Positions 15,570 to 25,022 of a DNA stretch of 64,000 bases are shown here, piece after piece. The stretch comes from M3007 sp031373665 (GTDB taxonomy: Bacteria; Bacteroidota; Bacteroidia; Chitinophagales; Saprospiraceae), in the NCBI GenBank assembly GCA_031373665.1, contig JANMMZ010000035.1, forward strand, positions 1 through 64,000. Reading direction: 5' to 3'. How positions within the stretch are numbered: position 1 is the stretch's first letter; every line of letters begins with the position of its first letter. The notes beneath the pieces are model-generated. The model was not told the origin of the DNA. It made no database searches and saw only the letters and a program-made list of their open reading frames with translations. Both the position numbers and the translations under genes were made by a program.

Positions 15570-15598
15570 TCGCTTAACTTTGGTATTACTTTTACCGT

Positions 15599-16390
15599 AT
15601 GATTCGCTTATTTGCCGTTTTATGTTGTTCTGTCCTCCCCCGCCTGATGCCTTCTAGTGGTATGACTGATCATCTGTGGGTTGCTAGTATGGCATTTGAG
15701 GCAAGCGGGGGCGATGAAGTATTTGGCCGCCAACCTGAGTTGGCTCAGTTAGGTACGGAGGTCACGCTGATAGCCCTTGGATACCTGCCCGATTTAAGGA
15801 CTTTGCCCTCCGGTCAATGTCACAGAGAATTTACCAATATGAGTCAATTCCTAGTGATACATGACAGCATTAAAGGCGTTGAATCGGCTTGGATTAATCT
15901 ATTGTTAGGGCATTTTTTGAAAGGCACAGGATCAGAAAATATTGTATTCCCAGTAAATCACGCTGTCAGTAACTTTATGAAGCCATCTTTCATTGTAAAC
16001 AGCGCAATTAATGCGTATTTAGATTATCTTTCTGCGGGTGGAAAGGGTGAATTTCATATCAAACCCTCCTTTAGTACTTGCTTTTTTGCAGAAACCTCTA
16101 ATCGTTTAACCCCTTTAACCATGCCACAATTTGTAGGCTCCGCCGATATTTATATATCCCAAACTGGTACAGACAATTTTCTTTTTAGGATATTCAACGT
16201 GAGTTCCATTACGTCTGGCTCTCTTGGAAAAGAGATTTTTCCTGATCAATATTGGCCTGTTTCCGTTGTCCGCGACGAATCGGAGCCTATTCAGCGGCCT
16301 TGCTCCAATGTCATGCAGTTGTTTCAATTTACGATGACACGTTTAGAATTGTTGAATGTGGCTGGGTTAAAAATTAATATCATTAAATAA
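15599..16390 (+). CDS. Hypothetical protein, possibly secreted
   Basis: The 263-aa protein starts with a short hydrophobic N-terminus (MIRLFAVLCCSVLPRLMP), possibly a weak signal peptide. I recognise no domain. It mixes hydrophobic strands and Ser/Phe-rich segments (FHIKPSFSTCFFAETSNR) without obvious catalytic motifs. A canonical promoter lies 29 bases upstream, and the aldo/keto reductase gene starts 7 bases after its stop, so the two are probably co-transcribed. This context supports it being a real gene. The function is unknown. Confidence 0.55.
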   Translation: MIRLFAVLCCSVLPRLMPSSGMTDHLWVASMAFEASGGDEVFGRQPELAQLGTEVTLIALGYLPDLRTLPSGQCHREFTNMSQFLVIHDSIKGVESAWINLLLGHFLKGTGSENIVFPVNHAVSNFMKPSFIVNSAINAYLDYLSAGGKGEFHIKPSFSTCFFAETSNRLTPLTMPQFVGSADIYISQTGTDNFLFRIFNVSSITSGSLGKEIFPDQYWPVSVVRDESEPIQRPCSNVMQLFQFTMTRLELLNVAGLKINIIK

Positions 16391-16396
16391 CATAAC

Positions 16397-17401
16397 ATGT
16401 CTGCAATTTATCAAGCAAAACCTGACCGTTACCAACAAATTCCTTATCGTCGTTGTGGCAAAAGCGGTCTCAAATTACCTGCCATTTCATTGGGTTTATG
16501 GCACAATTTCGGAGGGGTAGATGTATATGAAAATTACCGCGACATGCTGCGCCTTGCCTTTGACAAGGGTATCACTCATTTTGACCTAGCCAACAACTAT
16601 GGGCCGCCACCGGGGTCGGCTGAAGAAAATTTTGGGCGCATTCTAAAACAAGATTTTACATCCTACCGCGACGAACTCATCATCTCGACAAAGGCTGGTT
16701 ACCACATGTGGGAGGGGCCTTATGGAGAATGGGGTTCCAAAAAGTATTTGATAGCAAGCCTCGACCAGAGTCTTCAACGGATGGGATTGGACTATGTAGA
16801 TATTTTTTATAGCCATCGGCCTGACCCTGACACGCCCCTCGAAGAAACAATGGGTGCTTTGGATCTGATCGTGCGCCAAGGCAAGGCATTATACGTGGGT
16901 ATTTCGAATTATAGTGCCGAGCAAACCCTTGAAGCCGTGGCTATTTTAAAACGATTGGGAACCCCTTGCCTGATCCACCAACCTAAGTACTCTATGTTGG
17001 AGCGTTGGGTAGAAAATGGATTAATGAATGTACTAGAGGAAGAAGGCATTGGATGTATTCCTTTTTCACCTTTGGCACAAGGGCTTTTGACTGATAAATA
17101 CCTGAAAGGCATACCAGCAGATTCTCGCGCTGCCAAACCACACGGATTCCTACAGGAGACCACTATCACAACCCAAATGGTGGCTACCCTTCAAGGACTG
17201 AATGCGTTGGCTCAAAAACGCCACCAATCATTGGCTCAAATGGCGTTGGCTTGGTTGTTTAAAGACCCTAGGGTGACATCTGTTTTGATTGGTGCCAGCC
17301 GCAGTGCTCAATTATTGGATTCTTTGGCTTGCTTGAATAACCTAGAGTTCAGTACTGAAGAATTGATGGAAATTGAAGGTTTATTAAGCCAAAGCACTTA
17401 A
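16397..17401 (+). CDS. Aldo/keto reductase, YghZ (L-glyceraldehyde 3-phosphate reductase) type
   Basis: The 334-aa NADPH-dependent reductase has a TIM-barrel fold. It shows FDLANNYGPPPGSAEENFGRIL (about 56-77) with the catalytic Asp and Tyr, STKAGYHMWEGPYGEWGSKKYL with the catalytic Lys, and FYSHRPDPDTPLEETMGAL with the active-site His. The YGPPPGSAEE insertion and MWxGPYGxxGSKKYL are characteristic of the E. coli YghZ/Gpr subgroup, which reduces L-glyceraldehyde 3-phosphate and methylglyoxal. The length fits. It likely forms a unit with the preceding orphan gene. A GC-rich hairpin lies about 100 bp downstream. Confidence 0.9.
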   Translation: MSAIYQAKPDRYQQIPYRRCGKSGLKLPAISLGLWHNFGGVDVYENYRDMLRLAFDKGITHFDLANNYGPPPGSAEENFGRILKQDFTSYRDELIISTKAGYHMWEGPYGEWGSKKYLIASLDQSLQRMGLDYVDIFYSHRPDPDTPLEETMGALDLIVRQGKALYVGISNYSAEQTLEAVAILKRLGTPCLIHQPKYSMLERWVENGLMNVLEEEGIGCIPFSPLAQGLLTDKYLKGIPADSRAAKPHGFLQETTITTQMVATLQGLNALAQKRHQSLAQMALAWLFKDPRVTSVLIGASRSAQLLDSLACLNNLEFSTEELMEIEGLLSQST

Positions 17402-17499
17402 TGAGGGGCTGCTCAGTTAGTCTTCTGATGCCCCAACCTCCAACAATCTCAAAAGTCATTGATTGAGCCCTTTTATCTAGTTATTTCGCTTCGCCATCT

Positions 17500-17523
17500 G
17501 CTGTTGGCGGGGACGCCAACAGC
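17500..17523. terminator. GC-rich hairpin between convergent genes
   Basis: The perfect 9-bp arms GCTGTTGGC and GCCAACAGC flank a GGGGAC loop. There is no strong T-tract on the plus side. It may serve as a terminator between the convergent reductase and amidohydrolase genes, or be a dispersed palindromic repeat. Confidence 0.45.
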
Positions 17524-17532
17524 GGCAATAAA

Positions 17533-19248
17533 TTAGTTTTTAACATACTGACTCACTCCCCCTACAATGGTACGGAGTACCTTTGCCTTTAGTATTTCCT
17601 CCGGAGGACAAGTCAGTAGGTTTATGTCAAATATCGTAAGGTCGGCGTACTTTCCGGGCGTGAGCGATCCTTTTTCGGCTTCTTCAAAGGCGGCATAAGC
17701 GTTCCAAAGTGTGTAAGACAGGAGTGCTTCCTCGCGGGTCATTTTTTGTTCCGTGAAAAATTCCAATCCTGTATCGGCGCGTTTGCGCGTTACGGAAGCG
17801 TATATACAAGGCAGGGGATCCACTTCTTCCACAGGGGCATCGGTGCCATTGGCGATGTGGCCACCGGCATCCAAGATACTGCGCCAAGCATAAGCGCCTT
17901 CGCGGGCACGTTTCTCGCCGAGGCGTTTCACCACAAAAGGTGCATCGCTGGTACAGTGAATGGCCTGCATAGATGCAATTACGCCTAGGCTATGAAAACG
18001 AGGAATGTCTAGGGGATCGAGGTGCTGAGCATGTTCGATACGCCACCGCAGTTGTAGGCCTCCAGCCGATTCAAAAATATTCAATATTTCTCGATTGGCG
18101 CGGTCTCCTATGGCATGGACACAGAGTTGCAATCCATTTTTTTTGCACATAGGAGCCAAGGAGGCGATGGTTTCGATGGGCGTTGTGTTTTGGCCAAAGA
18201 AATTGGATTTGTCATCGTAAGAGGCTAAAAGCCAAGCCCCATAAGATCCTAATGCTCCATCAAAATAGGCTTTGACAGCACGGCAGGTGAAATAGCCTTT
18301 ACCAAGGCCAATTTTCGGAAAATTGGCCATTTTACTAAATTCTTCGGGTTTGGGCTGGCTCATCATAGCCCAAAGTCGGAGTTTCATTTTACCTTCGGTG
18401 GCCAAGCGGGCGTATTGATCCAGTTCCCAAAAATTACTGCCTGCATCTTGAAAAGAACAAATGCCTTTTTCTAAAGCCGCCTTGGTAGCCAAGTCCGTTG
18501 CGCGTTCAAAATCGGTTATTTTTTGAGCTTCACTGCGTTGATTTTCCCAGTCGCCGAATGATTTACCGATCAAATCCATTGCATTTTCTTCAAAAACCCC
18601 GGTGAGTTTTCCCCGCGCATCCTTCACAATACGCCCACCCACTGGGTCTGGTGTTTCTTGTGAAATACCTGCTATCTGCATGGCTTTTGCATTGGCTATA
18701 AGACCATGTCCACTGGCATGAAATAAAACAACCGCATGATCGGGGGAGATGGCACTCAAGTCATCATGATAGGGATACCCATTGACTGTGATACCGGGAG
18801 AGGTACTCCATTTTTCTTGATGCCAACCTCTACCATTTACCCAAGTACCGGCAGGGGCTGACTTTATTTTTTCCGCTACCATTCCAGTGATTTCTTCCCA
18901 ACTTTTGGTATAGAGGAGGTTTAGATTTTCGATACTTTGGCCTAAACTATTGAAATGGCCGTGCCCTTCTATCAGTCCGGGCATTACAAAAGCACCTTTC
19001 AAATCGGTTATTTGAGTATTTTCACTAGCCAAGGCTTTTATATCGGCATCAGAACCTAAGGCCAATATAAGGCCATCTTTGATGGCAATGGCAGTGGCTT
19101 GTCGGTGACTACTGTCGGCTGTAAACAAGACGCCATTGAAAAAAACAGAATCAGCACTTGTTTTTTTTGGTGAATCAGGCTTACACGCGGGAAACATAAA
19201 ACCTAATATTAAGGTAACTACGAATGGAATTAAATTATTTTTTATCAT
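17533..19248 (-). CDS. YtcJ-like amidohydrolase, probable lipoprotein
   Basis: The 571-aa member of the metallo-dependent amidohydrolase superfamily begins with a lipoprotein signal (FMFPACKPD lipobox, Cys about 22). It then has the small beta domain typical of the family, and GAFVMPGLIEGHGHFNSLG (about 90-108) with the metal-binding His-Gly-His. Later motifs are CVHAIGDRANREIL, RIEHAQHL and ANGTDAPVEEVDPL, all conserved in the YtcJ/AepA-like group. The substrate of this group is generally unknown. The lipobox implies an envelope location. It is convergent with the aldo/keto reductase. Confidence 0.87.
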   Translation of the reverse strand: MIKNNLIPFVVTLILGFMFPACKPDSPKKTSADSVFFNGVLFTADSSHRQATAIAIKDGLILALGSDADIKALASENTQITDLKGAFVMPGLIEGHGHFNSLGQSIENLNLLYTKSWEEITGMVAEKIKSAPAGTWVNGRGWHQEKWSTSPGITVNGYPYHDDLSAISPDHAVVLFHASGHGLIANAKAMQIAGISQETPDPVGGRIVKDARGKLTGVFEENAMDLIGKSFGDWENQRSEAQKITDFERATDLATKAALEKGICSFQDAGSNFWELDQYARLATEGKMKLRLWAMMSQPKPEEFSKMANFPKIGLGKGYFTCRAVKAYFDGALGSYGAWLLASYDDKSNFFGQNTTPIETIASLAPMCKKNGLQLCVHAIGDRANREILNIFESAGGLQLRWRIEHAQHLDPLDIPRFHSLGVIASMQAIHCTSDAPFVVKRLGEKRAREGAYAWRSILDAGGHIANGTDAPVEEVDPLPCIYASVTRKRADTGLEFFTEQKMTREEALLSYTLWNAYAAFEEAEKGSLTPGKYADLTIFDINLLTCPPEEILKAKVLRTIVGGVSQYVKN

Positions 19249-19376
19249 TATATGTTAGTTTCAAGGGGTAAAAATACGGATTCAATTCTGTTTTGTCCCC
19301 CTTTGTCAAAAAAAAGCAATTTAACAAGCAGCGATTCACCTTGATTATGTTTCTTTTGTGCTTGATTTCTTTTTTC

Positions 19377-19398
19377 AGGAATGAGTTTACTCATTCCT
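19377..19398 (+). promoter_or_regulatory. Perfect 22-nt palindrome upstream of the 1431-aa T9SS gene
   Basis: AGGAATGAGT and ACTCATTCCT are exact complements separated by TT. It ends 31 bases before the ATG at 19430. It could be an operator, or a hairpin in the 5' leader. No promoter motif was identified with confidence. Confidence 0.45.
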
Positions 19399-19429
19399 CA
19401 GACCATTATTCTCGTTTTAACTCACATCT

Positions 19430-22400
19430 ATGAAATTTTTTCACAACAACCGCCTATTACGGTACTCCTCCATGATTATTGCTGCCTTCGTTTGGTTAGC
19501 CAACGCTGGAGACCCACCTACAGGGCGTACGGGGGCTCCCTTTGATGGGAACTGCAACAATTGTCACAATAACCCCACCAGTAGTTATGCTGGAAATGTC
19601 GTGCTAGAAGATTTGCCAGCCACTGTCATGCCAGGTGCTGTTTATCCGATCACAATACGCCTTACTACCACCGGCGGCAACCCCATAACGGGTGGTTATC
19701 AAGTAGTAGTAGTGGACAATGCCAATAATAACTCGGGCAACTTGGCCAATTTAAATGCTCAATCAGGCACTCAATTTGCAGGAGGAAGGGAGTATGTGGA
19801 GCATCGCGGAGATCAAACTTTCGCTGGAGGCGAATGTGCTTGGACTTTCAATTGGACAGCTCCGACCAGTGCATCAGGCAACAATATAAAATTTTATTAC
19901 ATAGGAAATTTCACGAACAACGACATGAATTCCGGCGGTGATTTGGCTGTTTGGAATACTGTTTCAGTACCTTTTGACGGCGGTGTACCTTTAGACGTAA
20001 ATATCACTGAAGTTGTCAATGTCCGTTGCTTTGGAGGAAACACTGGATTTATAGATATAGAAGCCAGCGGCGGAAATGGTACTTATACCTATTTGTGGAG
20101 TAATAACCAGACTACTAAAGCGGCTATGAACTTAGTGGCGGGTACTTACACCGTAACGGTTACTTCTAATGGCAACATGGCTACTGCCATGGCTACGATC
20201 ACACAACCTCCAGCCTTGACGGGTTCTATCACTGGTGGAGGACAAATCACTTGTGCCAATACCAGTGTCACTTTAACGGCCAATGCAAGTGGTGGTGCTG
20301 GTCCCTATTTTTATGTTTGGAGCAATGGCGCACAAGGTAATCCGATAGAAGCGACGGAAGCAGGTACTTATACCGTCACGATCAGCGACAACAACGATTG
20401 TACAAAAACAGCGACAACCACTGTCACAAGCAATCTTAGTGCTCCTACTGCAACTGCTGGGCCAGACAAAGTACTTACTTGTACGATCACCTCGATTGCT
20501 TTAAATGGGACTGGGTCATCCACGGGAGCATCTATTACTTATCTTTGGACAACCACCAACGGCAATATTGTTTCAGGAGTCAATACCTTGACTCCAGTAG
20601 TAAATCAATGCGGTACTTATACATTGACCGTAACGAATGAACAAAATGGTTGTACCGCTTCTGATGTAGCGGTAGTGACCTGCGAAGTCAATCCTCCAGG
20701 GGCAACAGCCACAGGTGGCACTATTACTTGTGTTGCGCCTTCTGTTGTTTTAATGGGTGCTTCTCCAACATCAGGAGTAACATTCCAATGGGCAGGGCCT
20801 AATAATTTCACTTCAAATCTTCAGAATCCAACGGTTTCAGCATCAGGAACTTATACACTTACAGTAACCAATCCTTCTAATAGTTGTAAGTCCACTGCTA
20901 CCGCCACTGTTACTACCAACACTACCCAGCCCAATGCCTCGGCCATTGGTGGGGGCATTACATGCAGTGCTCCAACAGTGACCCTATTTGGGAATTCTAC
21001 GACTAATAATGTCACATATACGTGGTCAGGGCCAGGCATTACGCCCAATAATATGAACCTCCAAAACCCCATTGTGAGTGCTTGCGGTAGTTATACCTTG
21101 GTGGTGACTGCGAACAATAATGGTTGCACAAACACTGCTACCGCTATTGTGACCTGCGATCAGGTGACTCCAAACATTAGTATTACACCTTCCAGTGTAG
21201 AGATTACTTGTACCAATCCTAGTCCACAAATATGCGCAGGATCTAGTACGACAAATATTGCCATTGCTTGGACTGGACCCAATGGATTTACTGCCAATAC
21301 ATCTTGCATAAATGCCTCAAATCCAGGCATTTATACGGCTATTGTGACCAATTTGGCCAATGGATGTACCAGTACTGCGCCTGTGACAGTCACTTTGAAT
21401 ATTACCGCGCCGACAGCCAACATTGCGCCTCCAACCAACCTAAACTGTGCTAATCCTTGCATCATGCTGAATGCCAGTGCTTCGTCACAAGGGTCTTTAT
21501 TTACATATATTTGGACCACAAATAATGGTTCTATTACTGGTGGAGGCACCACGCTTACGCCCACAGTTTGTTCTGCTGGTACTTATACGCTGTTGGTTAC
21601 CAATACTTCCAATGGATGTACGGCCACGGCTACCACTACAGTGAGTCAGAGTCCTACCTTAACTGCAACCCTCAGCACACAACCAGTTGCTTGCAATGGA
21701 GGAGCCAATGGATCGGCTACTGTGACTGGTACTGGTGGATTGCCTGGATACCAATATGTTTGGAGTAACGGTGCTAGTACCAATTCAATAACTGGTTTGT
21801 CGGCAGGTACTTACTTGGTTACAGTGACTGATGCGGAGGCCTGCACCGCTACTGGCTCTGCCGTGGTGGTACAGCCACCAGTATTGGCTGCTAATGCCAG
21901 TGCTACGGGTCAGACTGGGTTTGGTATCAATGATGGTACTGCTACGGCTAGTCCGAGTGGCGGCACTAGCCCTTACAGTTATGTATGGAATAATACCGCT
22001 ACTACGAGCGGGATCACCAACCTAAGCCCCGGTACTTACACCGTGACCGTGGCTGATAATAACAATTGCTCTGCGGTACAAACAGTAACGGTGAATAGTT
22101 TTGGTTGCAATGTATCGGCTACTTTGGCCGTCACCAATGTCGCTTGCAATGGCGCTGCGAGCGGTAGTATCAACCTAACGGTTCAGGGTGCTAATAACCC
22201 CGTGGCGTATATATGGTCAAATGGCACTACAACCGAAGATATTGGAAATTTATTGGCAGGAACCTATACGGTTTCGATCACTGATGCCAGTGGATGCCCA
22301 TTGACTTTAAATACGACGGTAAGCCAACCAACGGCATTAGCTCCTAATGCTACTGCAACTGGCGAAACAACCATAGGTGGCAATAACGGAACGGCTACCG

Positions 22401-23725
22401 CTGCTCCAACAGGGGGCGTATCGCCTTACTCTTACCTTTGGTATACTGGTGCTACTACGGCTGGCATTACGGGTCTTACCACTGGTTCTTATACCGTGAC
22501 AGTGGCCGATGCCAACGCTTGTACGGCGGTACAAAGCGTATCAGTGAGCAGTTTCAATTGTCAATTGTCAGTTACCTTGTCTTCTGTAAACCCAACTTGC
22601 TTTGGTTTGACCAATGGAACGGCTACTGCAATGCCAGTTGGTGGCACTCCTGCGTTTCAGTATTTGTGGAATACAGGAGCCACAACCAGTACGGTTGCTA
22701 ACTTAGGTGCAGGGTCATATACTGCTACAATCACTGATGCTGCTGGATGTATTGCTACTGGAATGACTACACTGCAACAGCCAGCGATACTTGATGCCAT
22801 TATTTCAAATATTGTGAATGTACCCTGTCTTGAAAGCCCAACCGGGTCGGCAACACTAAGCATTGAAGGTGGTATTGCCCCTTATACTTGGACGGGGCCA
22901 AGCCTTTTGAATAACTTAACAGCGGGGTCTTATACCATCACTGTAACGGATGCTCAGGGTTGTATGGATCAGGTTTCTTTTTCCATCATGTCCACCGATG
23001 TTACCCCACCGCAAATTAATTGCCCACCTAGTATAGCCCTTTGCGGAGCAAATATTGTTGATTATCCTAATCCAACGGTATCTGATAATTGCAACCTCAA
23101 CACCACTGCCATATTAATTAGTGGCCAAGCCAGCGGTACTGCCTTCGATGATGGCGTGACGACTCAAGTTTTTCAGGTAACAGATGCCACTGGTAATACA
23201 GCATCGTGTTCATTCTCCGTGACGGTTTACGGAATACCTGATGCAACCTTTATCTCTACAAATGATCAAAATAGTGCAGGTGTAGGTAGTATTGATGTAA
23301 CGGCTATCGGTAATGCGCCCTTTTCCTATAGTTGGACGAAAAACGGAGCGTTTTTTGCGAACACACAAGACTTGACCAACTTATTTGCGGGATCATATTC
23401 TTTGGTATTGACGGATGTCAATGGATGCCAGACACAATTAGCACCTATCACAATTGATAATTTGGTGGGTACCATTGAGCCAGAAAAAGTAGCGAGCGTA
23501 CGTGTGTTCCCTAATCCATCATGGGGTAAGTTGCAATTGGAAACGGTTTATTTCGAGCCTATACGAGGACATTTGTTCAATAGCCAAGGTCGTTTGATCC
23601 GAATTTTTGAGTCTAATGAACTATCTGGTGAAATGGACATCAGTATGTTCCCGAGCGGGATGTATTATTTGAAATTGGAAGATAAAAATGCTGCTTCTAA
23701 AGGCGTGATGTTGGTTTTAGAGTAA
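19430..23725 (+). CDS. Giant T9SS-secreted repeat protein with N-terminal CxxCH/choice-of-anchor-V-like domain
   Basis: The 1431-aa protein has a signal peptide (about residues 1-26) followed by GRTGAPFDGNCNNCHNN, a CxxCH site (Cys42, Cys45, His46) at the head of a Reeler/choice-of-anchor-V-like domain (to about 185). About thirteen Ig/PKD- and SprB-like units follow, ending in patterns such as AGTYTVTVTDxxxCTAT. A HYR-like domain with TPPQINCPPSIALCG follows, then one more repeat. The C-terminus is a type A T9SS sorting domain (VRVFPNPSWGKLQLE to the end). T9SS exports such proteins across the outer membrane and anchors or releases them after CTD cleavage. Adhesion or gliding-surface roles are plausible. 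Whether the CxxCH binds heme is unknown. Confidence 0.85.
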   Translation: MKFFHNNRLLRYSSMIIAAFVWLANAGDPPTGRTGAPFDGNCNNCHNNPTSSYAGNVVLEDLPATVMPGAVYPITIRLTTTGGNPITGGYQVVVVDNANNNSGNLANLNAQSGTQFAGGREYVEHRGDQTFAGGECAWTFNWTAPTSASGNNIKFYYIGNFTNNDMNSGGDLAVWNTVSVPFDGGVPLDVNITEVVNVRCFGGNTGFIDIEASGGNGTYTYLWSNNQTTKAAMNLVAGTYTVTVTSNGNMATAMATITQPPALTGSITGGGQITCANTSVTLTANASGGAGPYFYVWSNGAQGNPIEATEAGTYTVTISDNNDCTKTATTTVTSNLSAPTATAGPDKVLTCTITSIALNGTGSSTGASITYLWTTTNGNIVSGVNTLTPVVNQCGTYTLTVTNEQNGCTASDVAVVTCEVNPPGATATGGTITCVAPSVVLMGASPTSGVTFQWAGPNNFTSNLQNPTVSASGTYTLTVTNPSNSCKSTATATVTTNTTQPNASAIGGGITCSAPTVTLFGNSTTNNVTYTWSGPGITPNNMNLQNPIVSACGSYTLVVTANNNGCTNTATAIVTCDQVTPNISITPSSVEITCTNPSPQICAGSSTTNIAIAWTGPNGFTANTSCINASNPGIYTAIVTNLANGCTSTAPVTVTLNITAPTANIAPPTNLNCANPCIMLNASASSQGSLFTYIWTTNNGSITGGGTTLTPTVCSAGTYTLLVTNTSNGCTATATTTVSQSPTLTATLSTQPVACNGGANGSATVTGTGGLPGYQYVWSNGASTNSITGLSAGTYLVTVTDAEACTATGSAVVVQPPVLAANASATGQTGFGINDGTATASPSGGTSPYSYVWNNTATTSGITNLSPGTYTVTVADNNNCSAVQTVTVNSFGCNVSATLAVTNVACNGAASGSINLTVQGANNPVAYIWSNGTTTEDIGNLLAGTYTVSITDASGCPLTLNTTVSQPTALAPNATATGETTIGGNNGTATAAPTGGVSPYSYLWYTGATTAGITGLTTGSYTVTVADANACTAVQSVSVSSFNCQLSVTLSSVNPTCFGLTNGTATAMPVGGTPAFQYLWNTGATTSTVANLGAGSYTATITDAAGCIATGMTTLQQPAILDAIISNIVNVPCLESPTGSATLSIEGGIAPYTWTGPSLLNNLTAGSYTITVTDAQGCMDQVSFSIMSTDVTPPQINCPPSIALCGANIVDYPNPTVSDNCNLNTTAILISGQASGTAFDDGVTTQVFQVTDATGNTASCSFSVTVYGIPDATFISTNDQNSAGVGSIDVTAIGNAPFSYSWTKNGAFFANTQDLTNLFAGSYSLVLTDVNGCQTQLAPITIDNLVGTIEPEKVASVRVFPNPSWGKLQLETVYFEPIRGHLFNSQGRLIRIFESNELSGEMDISMFPSGMYYLKLEDKNAASKGVMLVLE

Positions 23726-23786
23726 AACTTGGGTTGCAAACCCTCGTGAGCGAGTAAAAACTCGGGTTGCAAACCCTCGTGAGCGA
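23724..23786. repeat. Two tandem 33-bp repeats after the T9SS gene
   Basis: Units at 23724-23755 and 23757-23786 (period 33) share AAAACT(T/C)GGGTTGC followed by AAACCCTCGTGAGCGA. Each contains a small GGGTT-GCA-AACCC hairpin. They lie between the stop codon of the giant gene and the end of tsaD. Confidence 0.65.
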
Positions 23787-23851
23787 TTTTCAAGGGTCAG
23801 TGATTGATTATCAGTATTTTGCTGATGGTTGATTACTGGCCTTTGAATTTT

Positions 23852-24880
23852 TTATCGTGCATAAGGGGCGGCATCTTGTTCGCAAAATTGGCCAGCCAAA
23901 TACTTGTAATAAGCGGCAACACCGATCATGCCACCATTGTCGGTACAGTATTGAAAGGCGGGGATGAATGTTTCCCAACCTTCTTGATCTCCTAGATCTA
24001 ACAGGGCTTGACGCAAACCGCTGTTTGCACTCACACCGCCCGCTATGGCTATTTGGGTGATGCCCGTTTGCTTGGCCGCCTTTCGGATTTTTTTTATTAA
24101 TATTTTAATGATTATTTCTTGGACAGAAGCGCAAATATCTTCTAGGTTTTCGGCAATAAAGTTCGGATTTTCGGCAGTTTTTTTCTTCAAAAAATATAAA
24201 ATAGAGGTTTTTAACCCACTAAAACTAAAATTCAAGCCCTGTACCTCTGGCTCTGGAAACGGAAAACGCGCCGTTCCTATTTTGGCCAATTTGTCAATAA
24301 TAGGCCCGGCGGGGTAATCCAATCCCAATATTTTTCCGGTTTTATCAAAAGCCTCACCAGCCGCATCATCAATAGTTTGGCCAATGAACTCCATATCCAT
24401 ATAGTCTTTTACCAATACGATTTGAGTATGCCCTCCACTCACCGTCAGGCATAAAAAAGGAAAACTAGGCTTGGGATCTTCTGCAAAATGAGCCAAAACG
24501 TGGGCTTCCATGTGGTTGACTTCTACTAATGGTATTTGAAGGCTCAAAGCAAAGGCTTTGGCAAACGAAGTGCCGACAATCAAACTACCCAAGAGCCCAG
24601 GCCCTCTTGTAAAACCCACCGCAGAAATATCATGTTTTGAAATTCCTGCTTTGCGAATGGCGGCATCTACAACGGGGATAATATTGGCTTGGTGGGCTCT
24701 AGAAGCCAATTCTGGCACAACACCACCATAAATTTGATGTATTTCTTGGTTGGCGACTACATTAGATAGCACTACCCCATCGCGGACAATAGCAGCAGAA
24801 GTATCATCACACGATGACTCTATGGCAAGAATAATAACTGACAATGGATCGTTATAAATTGAAATATTTGAATGAGGCAT
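23852..24880 (-). CDS. tsaD: tRNA N6-adenosine threonylcarbamoyltransferase TsaD
   Basis: The 342-aa ASKHA-fold enzyme transfers threonylcarbamoyl from TC-AMP to A37 of ANN-decoding tRNAs, together with TsaB and TsaE. Motifs are ILAIESSCDDTSAA (about 17-30), GPGLLGSLIVG, the metal-binding HMEAH(VLAHF) (about 122-131), SGGHTQI, and IAGGVSANSGLR near the C-terminus. The annotated ATG gives a 14-residue N-terminal extension over the usual start. A TTG codon at about 24841 (giving an N-terminus beginning Met-SVIILAIES) is an alternative. A TATCTTTG -7 element at 24903-24910 fits the ATG start. TsaB and TsaE are not in this window. Confidence 0.95.
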   Translation of the reverse strand: MPHSNISIYNDPLSVIILAIESSCDDTSAAIVRDGVVLSNVVANQEIHQIYGGVVPELASRAHQANIIPVVDAAIRKAGISKHDISAVGFTRGPGLLGSLIVGTSFAKAFALSLQIPLVEVNHMEAHVLAHFAEDPKPSFPFLCLTVSGGHTQIVLVKDYMDMEFIGQTIDDAAGEAFDKTGKILGLDYPAGPIIDKLAKIGTARFPFPEPEVQGLNFSFSGLKTSILYFLKKKTAENPNFIAENLEDICASVQEIIIKILIKKIRKAAKQTGITQIAIAGGVSANSGLRQALLDLGDQEGWETFIPAFQYCTDNGGMIGVAAYYKYLAGQFCEQDAAPYAR

Positions 24881-24902
24881 GAATAAAAATATAAAACTAG
24901 GG

Positions 24903-24910
24903 CAAAGATA
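24903..24910 (-). promoter_or_regulatory. -7 element (TATCTTTG) of tsaD
   Basis: The exact TAnnTTTG motif on the minus strand, 22 bases upstream of the ATG at 24880. No -33 TTG is apparent. Confidence 0.5.
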
Positions 24911-25022
24911 CGCAGATTCTAAAGTTTGGCATGATTCTTATCTTATCTTAGTGTAGAATATTTCTATACACCGTTTCAATATTCACTCATCATACATTTC
25001 AACCCTCTGAATTTTTTAATCT

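Noticed and set aside
19430..20000. A true c-type cytochrome from the CxxCH motif
   Set aside because: Only one motif occurs, with no cytochrome fold or redox partner nearby; recorded as a finding but not as a call.
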